Source: DASSWB01 sp035705495 (lineage in GTDB: Bacteria > Bacteroidota > Bacteroidia > Flavobacteriales > Flavobacteriaceae). From it: a stretch of DNA of 23,444 nucleotides. The DNA lies in contig DASSWB010000134.1 in NCBI GenBank assembly GCA_035705495.1, forward strand, positions 1 to 23,444, in the 5' to 3' direction. Made by a program: the position numbers and the translations under genes. Of the stretch, positions 1-7,267 are shown in pieces. Numbering within the stretch: the stretch's first letter is position 1; each line of letters begins with the position of its first letter. The notes below the pieces were generated by a model. That model worked only from the letters and a program-made list of their open reading frames with translations. It was not told where the DNA came from and searched no databases.

Positions 1-311
1 TCACAAGAAACAACGTAAGAATGCCATCCGCTGTCCAGATATTCATTAAATGGAATACTGAACCGGAAATATCCGTCTTTCATGGTTCGGGTTCTGACTT
101 CAATTTTTTTAAAATTCAGAATGACTTCCGCATTTCCTATGGGTTTTATGTTGAACATTCTCAGAACGGAAAAAGCATGTTTAAATCCCGCGGCCTCTAT
201 CAAATATTTATCAGGGGCCAATGTTTTGAAAACATGTCCAAAAACTACCAATTCTTGATCATTCACATAACCACGGTATAATTTTAAATCTAATTTTTGA
301 TCCGGTTTCAA
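1..311 (-). CDS. App1-type (DUF2183) phosphatidate phosphatase-like protein, N-terminal part
   Basis: Only about 103 N-terminal residues are in the window; the gene runs off the left edge. The visible part reads LKLYRGYVNDQELVVFGHVF near the start, then an immunoglobulin-like stretch ending near DGYFRFSIPF. This matches the N-terminal region of App1/DUF2183 proteins, in which the phosphatase domain (DxDxT type) lies further downstream, here outside the window. The only start that keeps the conserved LYRGY is TTG at 311-309; an in-frame TAA lies just upstream (326-324) and no ATG is available. It diverges from the lipid kinase gene with 69 bp between starts. Known for the family: yeast App1 dephosphorylates phosphatidate. 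The role in this bacterium is inferred from the family and from the lipid-kinase neighbour. The catalytic motif cannot be checked here. Confidence 0.72.
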   Translation of the reverse strand, partial: MKPDQKLDLKLYRGYVNDQELVVFGHVFKTLAPDKYLIEAAGFKHAFSVLRMFNIKPIGNAEVILNFKKIEVRTRTMKDGYFRFSIPFNEYLDSGWHSYVVSC

Positions 312-380
312 CCTATTTACACTTTATTTAACCTTCATTTCTATACAAAATACTTAATTTTAAAGACAACTAAAAATGTG

Positions 381-1271
381 ATGCAAGTAACACAGCAAAT
401 TCTATTGGTTGTAAATCCGGTTTCGGCACATAAAGATAAAACGGAAATTGTTAAGAGTATCAAATCATTGGTCCGTTTGCAGGGGAAAGACGTTCTATTT
501 TACAGAACTACTGGCAAAGATGATAAGATAAAAGTGCGGGAATTAATTGAAAAAAATCAAAATATAGAACGCATTATTGCCATTGGTGGCGACGGAACTA
601 TAAAATTAATTGCTGAGGCCATGACCATTTCATCAATTCCCATGGGTATTGTTCCTATGGGTTCGTCCAATGCCATGGCCGTTAATTTGGGGATTTCTTT
701 GGATGTAAGAGAAGCAATAAAAACCGCCTTTGGAAATGCTTTTATTATAATTGACAGCATACAAATAGACGGGGAATTGTGTTTGCACATGAGCGACTTC
801 GGATTAAATGCGGCACTGATAAAAAACTATGAAGAATCCAAGTTTAGGGGAAAAATTGGTTATTTGCTGCAATCCATTCCTACATTGCTGAAAAGCGATT
901 ATCCCTATTCATTCACTGTAAAGACGGGTGATGAAGAAATTAATGAAGACGGCGTTTTATTGGTAATTGCAAACGCGCAAAAATACGGTACGGGCGCCAA
1001 TGTGAATCCGAAGGGAAAACTCAATGACCAATTTTACGAAATTTTGATATTCAAGAGTTTGAATGCAATGGAAATTTTAAAAACACTGCGGAACGAGGAA
1101 GCTTTAGACCCCAATTTTGTGAAGACAATTTCTGTGAAAGAAGCAAAGATTATATGCAAAAACCCGGTTCATTTTCAGATAGACGGGGAATATCGGGGAG
1201 AGAAAGATTATATTGAAACCAGTCTGTCAAAACAGCGATACAGAATTGCCATACCAATGAAGAATAAATGA
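381..1271 (+). CDS. Diacylglycerol kinase family lipid kinase
   Basis: A 296-residue protein of the DAGK_cat/YegS type, predicted to phosphorylate diacylglycerol or a related lipid with ATP at the inner membrane face. Visible motifs: N-terminal beta strand and VNPVSA (residues 11-16), the nucleotide-binding GGDGT (69-73), PMGSSNAMA (92-100) in the place of the usual GTxNDxA, and QIDGE near the C-terminus, typical of the family. I chose ATG 381 because LLVVNP then sits close to the N-terminus; an in-frame extension to 297 adds 28 residues that do not resemble the family and overlaps the divergent App1-like start. The Asn-Glu pair after GGDGT in YegS-type kinases is replaced by Lys-Leu, so substrate choice may differ. 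It is followed by a repeat element and then the hydrolase gene. Confidence 0.9.
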   Translation: MQVTQQILLVVNPVSAHKDKTEIVKSIKSLVRLQGKDVLFYRTTGKDDKIKVRELIEKNQNIERIIAIGGDGTIKLIAEAMTISSIPMGIVPMGSSNAMAVNLGISLDVREAIKTAFGNAFIIIDSIQIDGELCLHMSDFGLNAALIKNYEESKFRGKIGYLLQSIPTLLKSDYPYSFTVKTGDEEINEDGVLLVIANAQKYGTGANVNPKGKLNDQFYEILIFKSLNAMEILKTLRNEEALDPNFVKTISVKEAKIICKNPVHFQIDGEYRGEKDYIETSLSKQRYRIAIPMKNK

Positions 1272-1381
1272 ACTACCTCAATGCAAGCAGAGGGGCTATC
1301 AAATTCCAAAAAAAAAACAAATCCCAAATTCCCAAAGGAAAAAACGATGCAAGCATCGGGGAATTAAACCCTAAAAGATCA
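1272..1381 (+). repeat. Modular intergenic repeat, copy 1 (single 66-bp block)
   Basis: This begins one base after the lipid kinase stop codon. It has a head ACTACCTCAAT (1272-1282), one 66-bp block (1283-1348) containing TATCAAATTCC, CAAATCCCAAATTCC and GGAAAAAACGAT, and a tail from GCAAGCATCGGGG to AAAAGATCA (1349-1381). The same head, block and tail recur at 11130-11345. The junction CGATGCAAGCATCG (1345-1358) is a 6-bp inverted repeat around AA. The genes on both sides are transcribed in the + direction here. Confidence 0.85.
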
Positions 1382-1415
1382 AAAATTATTGAACCCCAAT
1401 TAGAAAAAACCAAAG

Positions 1416-2630
1416 ATGAATTATTCAAAAGTTTCGTTTAAAAACAAAGAAGGCCATAATTTATCGGGTCGATTGGAATTGCCGCTAAATCAAGAGCCTC
1501 ACAACTTTGCGCTGTTCGCACATTGTTTTACCTGCAATAAAAACTTCTTGGCTGTAACTAATATAAGTCGGGCGTTAACCGCCAATGGTTTTGGTGTTTT
1601 ACGTTTCGATTTTACCGGACTGGGAGAAAGCGAAGGGGAATTTAAAGACACTAATTTCTCGGGAAACGTCGAAGATTTAATTGCTGCTGCCGATTTTTTA
1701 AGGGAGAAGCATAAAGCGCCGAGTTTATTGGTGGGACATTCCTTGGGAGGTGCAGCGGTGATTTTTGCTGCTCAAAGTTTACCAGAAGTAAAAGCAATTG
1801 CGACCATTGGCGCACCTTCAAATCCCATTCACGTGACGCATTTATTAAAAGAAGATATTGACGAAATAAATAGGAAAGGTCAAGCAACGGTTGATTTAAG
1901 TGGAAGGGAATTCACGATCAAAAAGCAATTTTTGGAAGATTTAAAAAAAGTATCGGTTAATGAAGTAATTGAAAATTTGAAAGCTTCCTTACTTGTGATG
2001 CATTCCCCTCAAGATTTTACCGTCGAAATAAAAAATGCAGAAGAAATTTATGTCGCAGCGAAACATCCAAAAAGTTTTATCTCTTTAGATGGCGCCGATC
2101 ATTTGTTAAGCGATAAGAAAGATTCTTGGTACGCGGGAGAAGTGATTTCTCATTGGGCCGAACGTTATATTGAAATTCCGGAGAAAGAAAAAATCTCAAG
2201 TAAACACGAAGTTGCGGCCAATTTAGGAAATGAAGGGTTTACAACTCAAATCAAAGCAGGTGACCATTATTTTATGGCTGATGAGCCTACAAGTTTTGGA
2301 GGAAATAATCTTGGTCCGACGCCCTACGAACTCATTTCCGCAGGTTTGGCTGCCTGTACTTCAATGACACTTCAAATGTATGCCCGCAGAAAAGAATGGA
2401 AAGTAAAGAATATAGAAACACATGTGAATTACAACAAAAAACATGCGCAGGATTGTAAAAATTGTTCAAGTGAAGATGCGAAAATTGATCAATTTGAGTG
2501 TCTCATAGAAATAGAAGGCAACATAAGCGAAGAACAAAGAATGAAACTTCTTGAAATTGCTAAAAAATGCCCGGTTCATAAAACCCTGATTGGCAATATT
2601 AAAATAGAAACCTCCCTGAAACATCCTTGA
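1416..2630 (+). CDS. Alpha/beta hydrolase-OsmC fusion protein
   Basis: A 404-residue two-domain protein without a signal peptide. Residues 1-250 are an alpha/beta hydrolase: nucleophile elbow GHSLGG (107-112, Ser109), probable acid Asp200 and His229 (GADH). Residues about 265-404 are an OsmC/Ohr-like domain with the two conserved cysteines, Cys314 (AACTS) and Cys385 (KCPVHKTL), which in OsmC proteins reduce organic hydroperoxides. An inserted stretch around 346-350 adds two more cysteines (DCKNC). The fusion is a recognised architecture in Bacteroidota; the natural ester or peroxide substrate is not known. Linking both activities suggests detoxification of lipid- or ester-derived peroxides, which is inference. 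ATG 1416 follows the repeat, and the protein starts directly with the first hydrolase strand. Confidence 0.93.
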   Translation: MNYSKVSFKNKEGHNLSGRLELPLNQEPHNFALFAHCFTCNKNFLAVTNISRALTANGFGVLRFDFTGLGESEGEFKDTNFSGNVEDLIAAADFLREKHKAPSLLVGHSLGGAAVIFAAQSLPEVKAIATIGAPSNPIHVTHLLKEDIDEINRKGQATVDLSGREFTIKKQFLEDLKKVSVNEVIENLKASLLVMHSPQDFTVEIKNAEEIYVAAKHPKSFISLDGADHLLSDKKDSWYAGEVISHWAERYIEIPEKEKISSKHEVAANLGNEGFTTQIKAGDHYFMADEPTSFGGNNLGPTPYELISAGLAACTSMTLQMYARRKEWKVKNIETHVNYNKKHAQDCKNCSSEDAKIDQFECLIEIEGNISEEQRMKLLEIAKKCPVHKTLIGNIKIETSLKHP

Positions 2631-2690
2631 AAACTTTGTATTCCCGTGTTAAGCTATACTTAATTTTTTCTGATGTTAAAAAAATCTCTT

Positions 2691-2698
2691 TATCTTAG
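2691..2698 (+). promoter_or_regulatory. Possible -7 element upstream of the superoxide dismutase gene
   Basis: TATCTTAG differs at one position from the Bacteroidota -7 consensus TAnnTTTG and lies 26 bp before the ATG at 2725. I see no convincing -33 TTG at the expected distance, so this is only a candidate. Confidence 0.3.
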
Positions 2699-2724
2699 CG
2701 AGAATTAACCAAAATTTTAAAATT

Positions 2725-3372
2725 ATGAAGCATACTCAACTAGCTGCCGTATTATTTATGTCTCTTTGCCTTTTTAGTTGTAAAGAAGAAAACAAGGATA
2801 CGGAAGTCATCACTACAACTGATGACACAGAAGTTAACTTCAATGAAGAGGAAAATCAAGAAGATAAAGAAATAACGGTTCAATTAGAACCGAAAAGCGA
2901 TAGTAAGGTTTCGGGAACTGCCATGTTTACCCAAGAAAACGGAGCGGTTACTTTGACTGCAAAATTATCGGGTCTTAAAGAAGGAACGCACGCTATGCAC
3001 CTTCATGAAAAAGGAGATTGTTCTGCAGCCGATGGTTCTTCTGCGGGCGGACATTGGAACCCAACTTTTGAAGATCACGGAGAATGGGGAGCTGATGAAG
3101 GTTATCACCGAGGAGATATTGGTAATTTTGAAGCCAATGCTGACGGAAATGCCGAATTTACTTTTTCTACCGATCAATGGTGTATAGGTTGTGATGATGA
3201 AAAAATGAATATTGTTGGCAAAGCGGTAATCGTTCATTCTGGTGTAGATGATTATACATCGCAGCCATCAGGAAATGCAGGTTCAAGAATTAGTTGTGGT
3301 GGAATAATTGAAGAAGGAAACAATACAAATGCCAACAACAATACGGCAACAGATACTACTACCACCAATTAA
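2725..3372 (+). CDS. sodC: Superoxide dismutase [Cu-Zn], lipoprotein
   Basis: A 215-residue envelope SodC converting superoxide to hydrogen peroxide and oxygen. A signal peptide ends in the lipobox LFSC (16-19), so Cys19 is probably lipidated; the Lys-Glu-Glu that follows fits the charged signal used by Bacteroidota for surface lipoproteins (inference). The enzyme domain is complete: copper ligands His92, His94, His110 and His171; zinc ligands His110, His118, His128 and Asp131; disulfide pair Cys99 and Cys191; gate arginine Arg188. Two extra cysteines form a CxxC (Cys153, Cys156) in a short insertion, and the last 18 residues are an Asn/Thr-rich tail. It is followed by a strong terminator, so it is probably transcribed alone or as the last gene after the hydrolase-OsmC gene, another oxidative-stress gene. 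Confidence 0.95.
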   Translation: MKHTQLAAVLFMSLCLFSCKEENKDTEVITTTDDTEVNFNEEENQEDKEITVQLEPKSDSKVSGTAMFTQENGAVTLTAKLSGLKEGTHAMHLHEKGDCSAADGSSAGGHWNPTFEDHGEWGADEGYHRGDIGNFEANADGNAEFTFSTDQWCIGCDDEKMNIVGKAVIVHSGVDDYTSQPSGNAGSRISCGGIIEEGNNTNANNNTATDTTTTN

Positions 3373-3389
3373 TTTTACATATACATTTT

Positions 3390-3436
3390 TAAAATCCGCT
3401 GATTCTCATTTGAATTAGCGGATTTTTTATTTTTTA
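3390..3436 (+). terminator. Intrinsic terminator after the superoxide dismutase gene
   Basis: AAATCCGCTGATTC (3392-3405) pairs with GAATTAGCGGATTT (3412-3425) around the 6-base loop TCATTT, with one G-T pair, and runs into a T-rich tract (3421-3436). The stem is long and lies 20 bp after the stop codon. Confidence 0.9.
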
Positions 3437-3476
3437 TAAAAATGTGTCATGTGAGGCTCAAGCAAACTTATTATTA

Positions 3477-3484
3477 TAAATTTG
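3477..3484 (+). promoter_or_regulatory. -7 promoter element of the LETM1-related gene
   Basis: TAAATTTG is an exact match to the Bacteroidota -7 consensus TAnnTTTG, placed just after the terminator and 13 bp before the ATG at 3498. The implied leader is very short. I find no clear -33 TTG. Confidence 0.5.
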
Positions 3485-3497
3485 CCAAAAAATCAAT

Positions 3498-4694
3498 ATG
3501 AATCCTTCGGCATCGGGATGGATTAACAAACGTTTTCAGTTTCTGAACAATCAACTTTCTTCTTCAACTTGGAGTGAAGAAGCTATCTATCTGCAATTAA
3601 GAGAGAACGGGTTTGTTTACGGAACTTCTTTAAAAACGATTTACCGAAAAGACTCCACTTCCTTGAAATGGACCGAGGAAGAAATGACAAAAATCAACTT
3701 ATTCGATGCATTGATGTTGATTTTTTTAAATTCGGAAAATAACCAAACAAAAGATTTTTTCTCCTCGGCAACCAAATTCTATGAACTTCTGAATATTAAA
3801 GAAGATGCGCTTTTTAGACTTCCGAAATTTAAATCCAGTAAAGAGGAATATCTGGAAAAAATCCTTCAAAATCGGATTCAGACAAACGAATCGGTTCTCA
3901 AGAGAAATTTCAGTCATTTATTAACGAATGCGTTCATTTTTATTGATGTTTTGGCATTTCGTGCTTTTTTGAACGGACAAAAAGATGTTTTTACCTATGC
4001 GTTACAGTTCGAAGCGGTGCTTTCAAACACAATTTACTTGGCATTGCAGCAAAAAGAAAAGAAAAAACATTATGACGAATTGTTGCTGAATCTTTTTGAA
4101 GCTTCCGTCCGCTACAATAAATTTTTGAAAAACGAAACACATCAGCTAAAGGATCTTGATTATACGAGTTACAACAATATTTTGGAAAAAAGATATTTGC
4201 TAGATTTATCTTGTCTGGCAGTTTGGGACGACGATCAAATCGATTTTAAAGAATCCCAATTTTTAACTGGATTAGGCAGGAAATTAAAAATCCAAAAATC
4301 AGTCGTTGTTGAATCATCCGTTTTCATGCATCGGTTCATTTCCGAACATAAAGAAGATATTTCCTATTTTCAAAAAAGCAATGCGGTTCAGCATTTTTAC
4401 AGTCATACAAGAAACACGGTCAGTTTGTTGATTCTTCGAAACAAAAACCGACTGCTTCAAGAATTGACGGAAAGCAAAGAATTGATGGTGTTGCTCGGAC
4501 AATCAACAATCAGGGAACTTTCTGAAAAAGAAAAACAAAAGGTCAAAACCCAACTCTTGGATGTTTGTAAAAGCATTCCCTCATTGGCCATTTTCCTACT
4601 TCCTGGAGGCGGAATCATGCTTCCACTTTTGGTTAAATTGATTCCCAGATTACTGCCTTCCGCGTTTAATGAAAATATGCGGGAAGAAGATTAA
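3498..4694 (+). CDS. LETM1-related protein
   Basis: A 398-residue, mainly helical protein. Its C-terminus (359-394) holds the LETM1-like signature: IPSLAIFLLPGGG followed by a Leu/Pro-rich stretch and LPSAF (387-391). The hydrophobic run 362-386 could be a single membrane segment. In mitochondria LETM1 acts in cation/proton exchange; the bacterial relatives, annotated in flavobacteria as LETM1-related biofilm-associated proteins, have no firm biochemical role, so I give none. The long region before the signature shows no domain I recognise. It has its own predicted promoter after a terminator, so it is probably monocistronic. Its stop codon overlaps the stop of the convergent response-regulator gene by 4 bp (4691-4694). 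Confidence 0.82.
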   Translation: MNPSASGWINKRFQFLNNQLSSSTWSEEAIYLQLRENGFVYGTSLKTIYRKDSTSLKWTEEEMTKINLFDALMLIFLNSENNQTKDFFSSATKFYELLNIKEDALFRLPKFKSSKEEYLEKILQNRIQTNESVLKRNFSHLLTNAFIFIDVLAFRAFLNGQKDVFTYALQFEAVLSNTIYLALQQKEKKKHYDELLLNLFEASVRYNKFLKNETHQLKDLDYTSYNNILEKRYLLDLSCLAVWDDDQIDFKESQFLTGLGRKLKIQKSVVVESSVFMHRFISEHKEDISYFQKSNAVQHFYSHTRNTVSLLILRNKNRLLQELTESKELMVLLGQSTIRELSEKEKQKVKTQLLDVCKSIPSLAIFLLPGGGIMLPLLVKLIPRLLPSAFNENMREED

Positions 4695-5458
4695 CCAATC
4701 CATTGTTTAAAATCTTTTACCTTCTCCCGACTCACGATTAGCGGAAATCCTGGATTTACGTGAAGTTTCAACTCCAATCTTGAATTCGTGTAATTAATGA
4801 TGTCTTTTATAGCCTTCAGCTTCACAATGCACTTTCTGTTGACCCTAAAAAATTCCTGTGGATTGATTTCCTTTTCCAAGGCTTCCAAGGAAGAATCCAG
4901 TAAATAATTCCTTCCTTCGAATGTACTTAGGTAGGTGCCTTTATTTTCAGAATAAAAAAAACAAATTTCAGAAGCTTCTACAAGTTTCAGATATTGCCCC
5001 ACCTGAATGGAAAAACGTGTTTTAAAATTGGGTTCAAAAGCCTGTTTCATCAAATTCCGAAACTGCTGCACATTAATATTGTCACCAACTATTGATCTAT
5101 TTTTTTCAAATTTTTGAATCGCGGTCTCAAGCTCTTCGTCATCAATTGGTTTCAATAAATAATCAATACTGTTCAGTTTAAAAGCCTTCAGCGCATATTC
5201 GTCATAAGCAGTCGTGAAAATACAAGCGGATTTTATATCAACTACATCAAATATTTCGAAAGAAAGTCCGTCACTCAACTGAATATCCAGAAAAATGACA
5301 TCTGGATGCGGATTTTTCTGAAACCAAAAAATCGATTCTTCCACGGAAGAAAGGGACGCGACAACATTCACATTCTGTTTTTCCAACATACGATTAAGCC
5401 TTCTCGCCGAGGGCTTTTCATCTTCTATAATAACAGCATTAAACACGCCTACTCCCAT
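4691..5458 (-). CDS. LytTR-family response regulator
   Basis: A 255-residue cytoplasmic transcription regulator. Receiver domain (about 6-120): acidic pocket Glu12 and Asp13, phospho-acceptor Asp58 (FLDIQ), Thr82/Thr83 and Lys103 (LLKPID). DNA-binding LytTR domain (about 147-255), with the family pattern FFRVNRKCIV (203-212) and a closing FKQW. It is the last gene of the operon with the histidine kinase and 2TM genes; its ATG overlaps the stop of the preceding 2TM gene by 10 bp (ATGGGAGTAG on the minus strand), pointing to coupled translation. The upstream kinase of the DPHFLFN class is the usual partner of LytTR regulators, so phosphotransfer from it is very likely. Target genes cannot be read from the window. 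Confidence 0.95.
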   Translation of the reverse strand: MGVGVFNAVIIEDEKPSARRLNRMLEKQNVNVVASLSSVEESIFWFQKNPHPDVIFLDIQLSDGLSFEIFDVVDIKSACIFTTAYDEYALKAFKLNSIDYLLKPIDDEELETAIQKFEKNRSIVGDNINVQQFRNLMKQAFEPNFKTRFSIQVGQYLKLVEASEICFFYSENKGTYLSTFEGRNYLLDSSLEALEKEINPQEFFRVNRKCIVKLKAIKDIINYTNSRLELKLHVNPGFPLIVSREKVKDFKQWIG

Positions 5459-5769
5459 TTTTGCTTACTTATTTTGTCTTCTTCCATTAATTGCTGGATT
5501 TTTCGTTCCTCCCAATTCTTTCCGAAGAACATGTTGGGTACAAAAACCGATGCCCAGTGCGCAAAAAGTCCGATTCCCCAGAAAAAGGCCGTGAAAAAAT
5601 CGGCAAATTCAATTTTTTCATCACCTGAAATCTCTCCTCTCGATCCAACAAGAATGATTGCGGTATTTATAAAAAGGTAAACCAATAGATGTATATAGAA
5701 ACCTTTAATGTCCTTCACCCGTTTTTTGGCAGCTTGGTATTTTACTTTGTTTTTGATATCTCTTTCCAT
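5449..5769 (-). CDS. 2TM domain protein
   Basis: A 106-residue membrane protein with two transmembrane helices (roughly residues 24-41 and 58-78), preceded by KKRVKDIKGFYIHL and followed by a charged tail with NWEERKIQ, both typical of the 2TM family (PF13239). I start it at ATG 5769-5767, which overlaps the kinase stop codon in TAATG; a TTG three codons upstream (5778) is possible but less likely. It lies between the kinase and its regulator, and resembles the C-terminal 2TM region of the kinase itself (KRVKDIKGFY against QRVKELKEFY, and WEERKI against WEEKKI). Function unknown; an accessory membrane or sensing role beside the kinase is inference. Confidence 0.88.
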   Translation of the reverse strand: MERDIKNKVKYQAAKKRVKDIKGFYIHLLVYLFINTAIILVGSRGEISGDEKIEFADFFTAFFWGIGLFAHWASVFVPNMFFGKNWEERKIQQLMEEDKISKQKWE

Positions 5770-7109
5770 TATTTCCAAGTTTTAAGTTCCTCTTCTTCTT
5801 GTTCCATGATTTCCCGTATTTTCTTTTCTTCCCATCTCACGCCGTATCCAAATACTGAGAAACCGTGAATGCTAAGACCTAATCCCCATCCCAACATTGG
5901 AAACCAAAACCATTGGAAATCCCAGTAAGTCACATAATTTATTACAAATAAAGCAGGTATTACGCAGCAATATGAAATTAGATGCCCGTAGAATTCCTTC
6001 AACTCTTTTACCCGTTGTTTTGCACGGAAATATGCATTCTCTTGATCTATCTGATTTTTTGTTTCCATAATTGAAATTTGTTTGGTTAATATTGGTAAAC
6101 TGACTCTGAAGATTTTATTGTTCTCTTCAATATGAACATTCCGCTTGGTGATTATAGCATACCGATTGATAATATTTTCTAAACCAACTCCCTTTCGGTT
6201 TGAAAAAACTTCTTTTTTCTGAATATCATTTTCGACCACCAAATAACCATTTGATTCGTAAATTCTGATATTCAAAGGGCGTTTTGCACTTACTACATTG
6301 TGTTTCACGGTATTTTCCAAAAGAAGCTGCAATGACAGTGGTACCACTTTGGCTTCGGGATTGGATATATTCTCTGAAATTTCATAGAACACACTGTTCT
6401 CAAACCTCATTTTCAAAAGATTGATATAACTTACCGCAAACCTTAGTTCCTCCTCAACACTCACCAGTTCCTTATCTTTTTGCTCTAGAACATATCTATA
6501 AATTTTGGATAGTGAAGTAGTGAATTTTTGGGCGTGATCGGGGTTTTCTTCAATTAAAGAAGTGAGTACATTAAGACTATTGAACAAAAAATGTGGATCA
6601 ATCTGATTTTTTAAACTTTCAAATTGAGCAGAAGCAGTTCCCGCAATAATTTTTTGCTCTTTTACTTTCTTCTCTTGATGAATCTTGTAAAACTCAAACG
6701 CGTGAAAAAACAGGGAGATAAAAAGCGTAATTAATATGGTGATAAAGTAAAACTGAAGATTTTCGGTTCTAAAAAATTCTTGATAATCAATTCCATCAAT
6801 AAGAACACGATGAATCATTCGGATGATGAAAACTGTGAACAAACTAATAAAAACCGAACCCAACAATCCTATAAAAAATCGAAACCGACTTTTTTCAAGG
6901 AAGTTTGCTTTATGATTTATATAGTTGAAAAAATAGCCGTTTACAATACTAAGTGGCACACTGTACAAAATAAAAAAGCCAAAAACCGCCAATAATCTTA
7001 AATTGATAATCATCGGTTCCCCAGAAACGAACCTGAATAGTTGTTCCAGTAAAAAAAGAATTACGGCTATTAGCAATCCGACGCTTAAAACTTTGATAAC
7101 ATTCTTCAT
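5769..7109 (-). CDS. Histidine kinase of the LytS-like class fused to a C-terminal 2TM domain
   Basis: A 446-residue inner-membrane sensor kinase. Four hydrophobic helices (about 5-27, 38-62, 78-98, 119-140) are followed by a coil and the His_kinase domain with DPHFLFNSLN (171-180, phospho-acceptor His173). The ATP-binding part shows LLLENTVKHN (262-271; Asn266, Asn271) and the G-box GVGLENI (307-313). The kinase region ends near residue 340. It then continues in frame into a complete 2TM domain (about 355-446) with two helices (375-393, 401-420), a unit that is often a separate small gene. An internal ATG (Met348, 6068-6066) lies exactly at the junction and could also give a free 2TM protein. 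No separate extracellular sensor domain is visible, so the signal is probably sensed in or at the membrane. Confidence 0.92.
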   Translation of the reverse strand: MKNVIKVLSVGLLIAVILFLLEQLFRFVSGEPMIINLRLLAVFGFFILYSVPLSIVNGYFFNYINHKANFLEKSRFRFFIGLLGSVFISLFTVFIIRMIHRVLIDGIDYQEFFRTENLQFYFITILITLFISLFFHAFEFYKIHQEKKVKEQKIIAGTASAQFESLKNQIDPHFLFNSLNVLTSLIEENPDHAQKFTTSLSKIYRYVLEQKDKELVSVEEELRFAVSYINLLKMRFENSVFYEISENISNPEAKVVPLSLQLLLENTVKHNVVSAKRPLNIRIYESNGYLVVENDIQKKEVFSNRKGVGLENIINRYAIITKRNVHIEENNKIFRVSLPILTKQISIMETKNQIDQENAYFRAKQRVKELKEFYGHLISYCCVIPALFVINYVTYWDFQWFWFPMLGWGLGLSIHGFSVFGYGVRWEEKKIREIMEQEEEELKTWK

Positions 7110-7238
7110 AAAAAATTACTTCTTCAACTGATGCTGCAATTTCAACAGAACAAAAATGCATAATTTGTTCAAATTGACTGAAATAATTTAAACTGGATTG
7201 TTAAAAATGAATGCTGAATCGTCAATTAGCAAAACCAT

Positions 7239-7264
7239 ATATCAAATTCCAAATTCGAAAAAAT
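7239..7264 (+). repeat. Degenerate fragment of the modular intergenic repeat
   Basis: ATATCAAATTCCAAATTC followed by an A-rich run resembles the core of the repeat at 1272-1381 and 11130-11345 (TATCAAATTCC, then CAAATTCC). It lies directly behind the stop of the NADH dehydrogenase gene. It is short and AT-rich, so chance similarity is possible. Confidence 0.4.
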
Positions 7265-7267
7265 GAA

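Noticed and set aside
21..281. An 86-codon + strand open frame at the left edge
   Set aside because: The opposite strand carries the conserved App1-type N-terminus over the same bases, so this frame is a shadow.
1272..1415. A CRISPR array in the repeat regions
   Set aside because: Copy 1 has a single block, and copy 2 has blocks directly joined without unique spacers; no cas genes are present.
5306..5680. A 124-codon + strand open frame
   Set aside because: It crosses the junction of the 2TM and response-regulator genes on the other strand and has no family-like sequence.
6066..6068. Frameshift or lost stop between kinase and 2TM domain
   Set aside because: The frame is continuous with no sequence sign of damage, and both parts keep all conserved residues, so I treat it as a genuine fusion.
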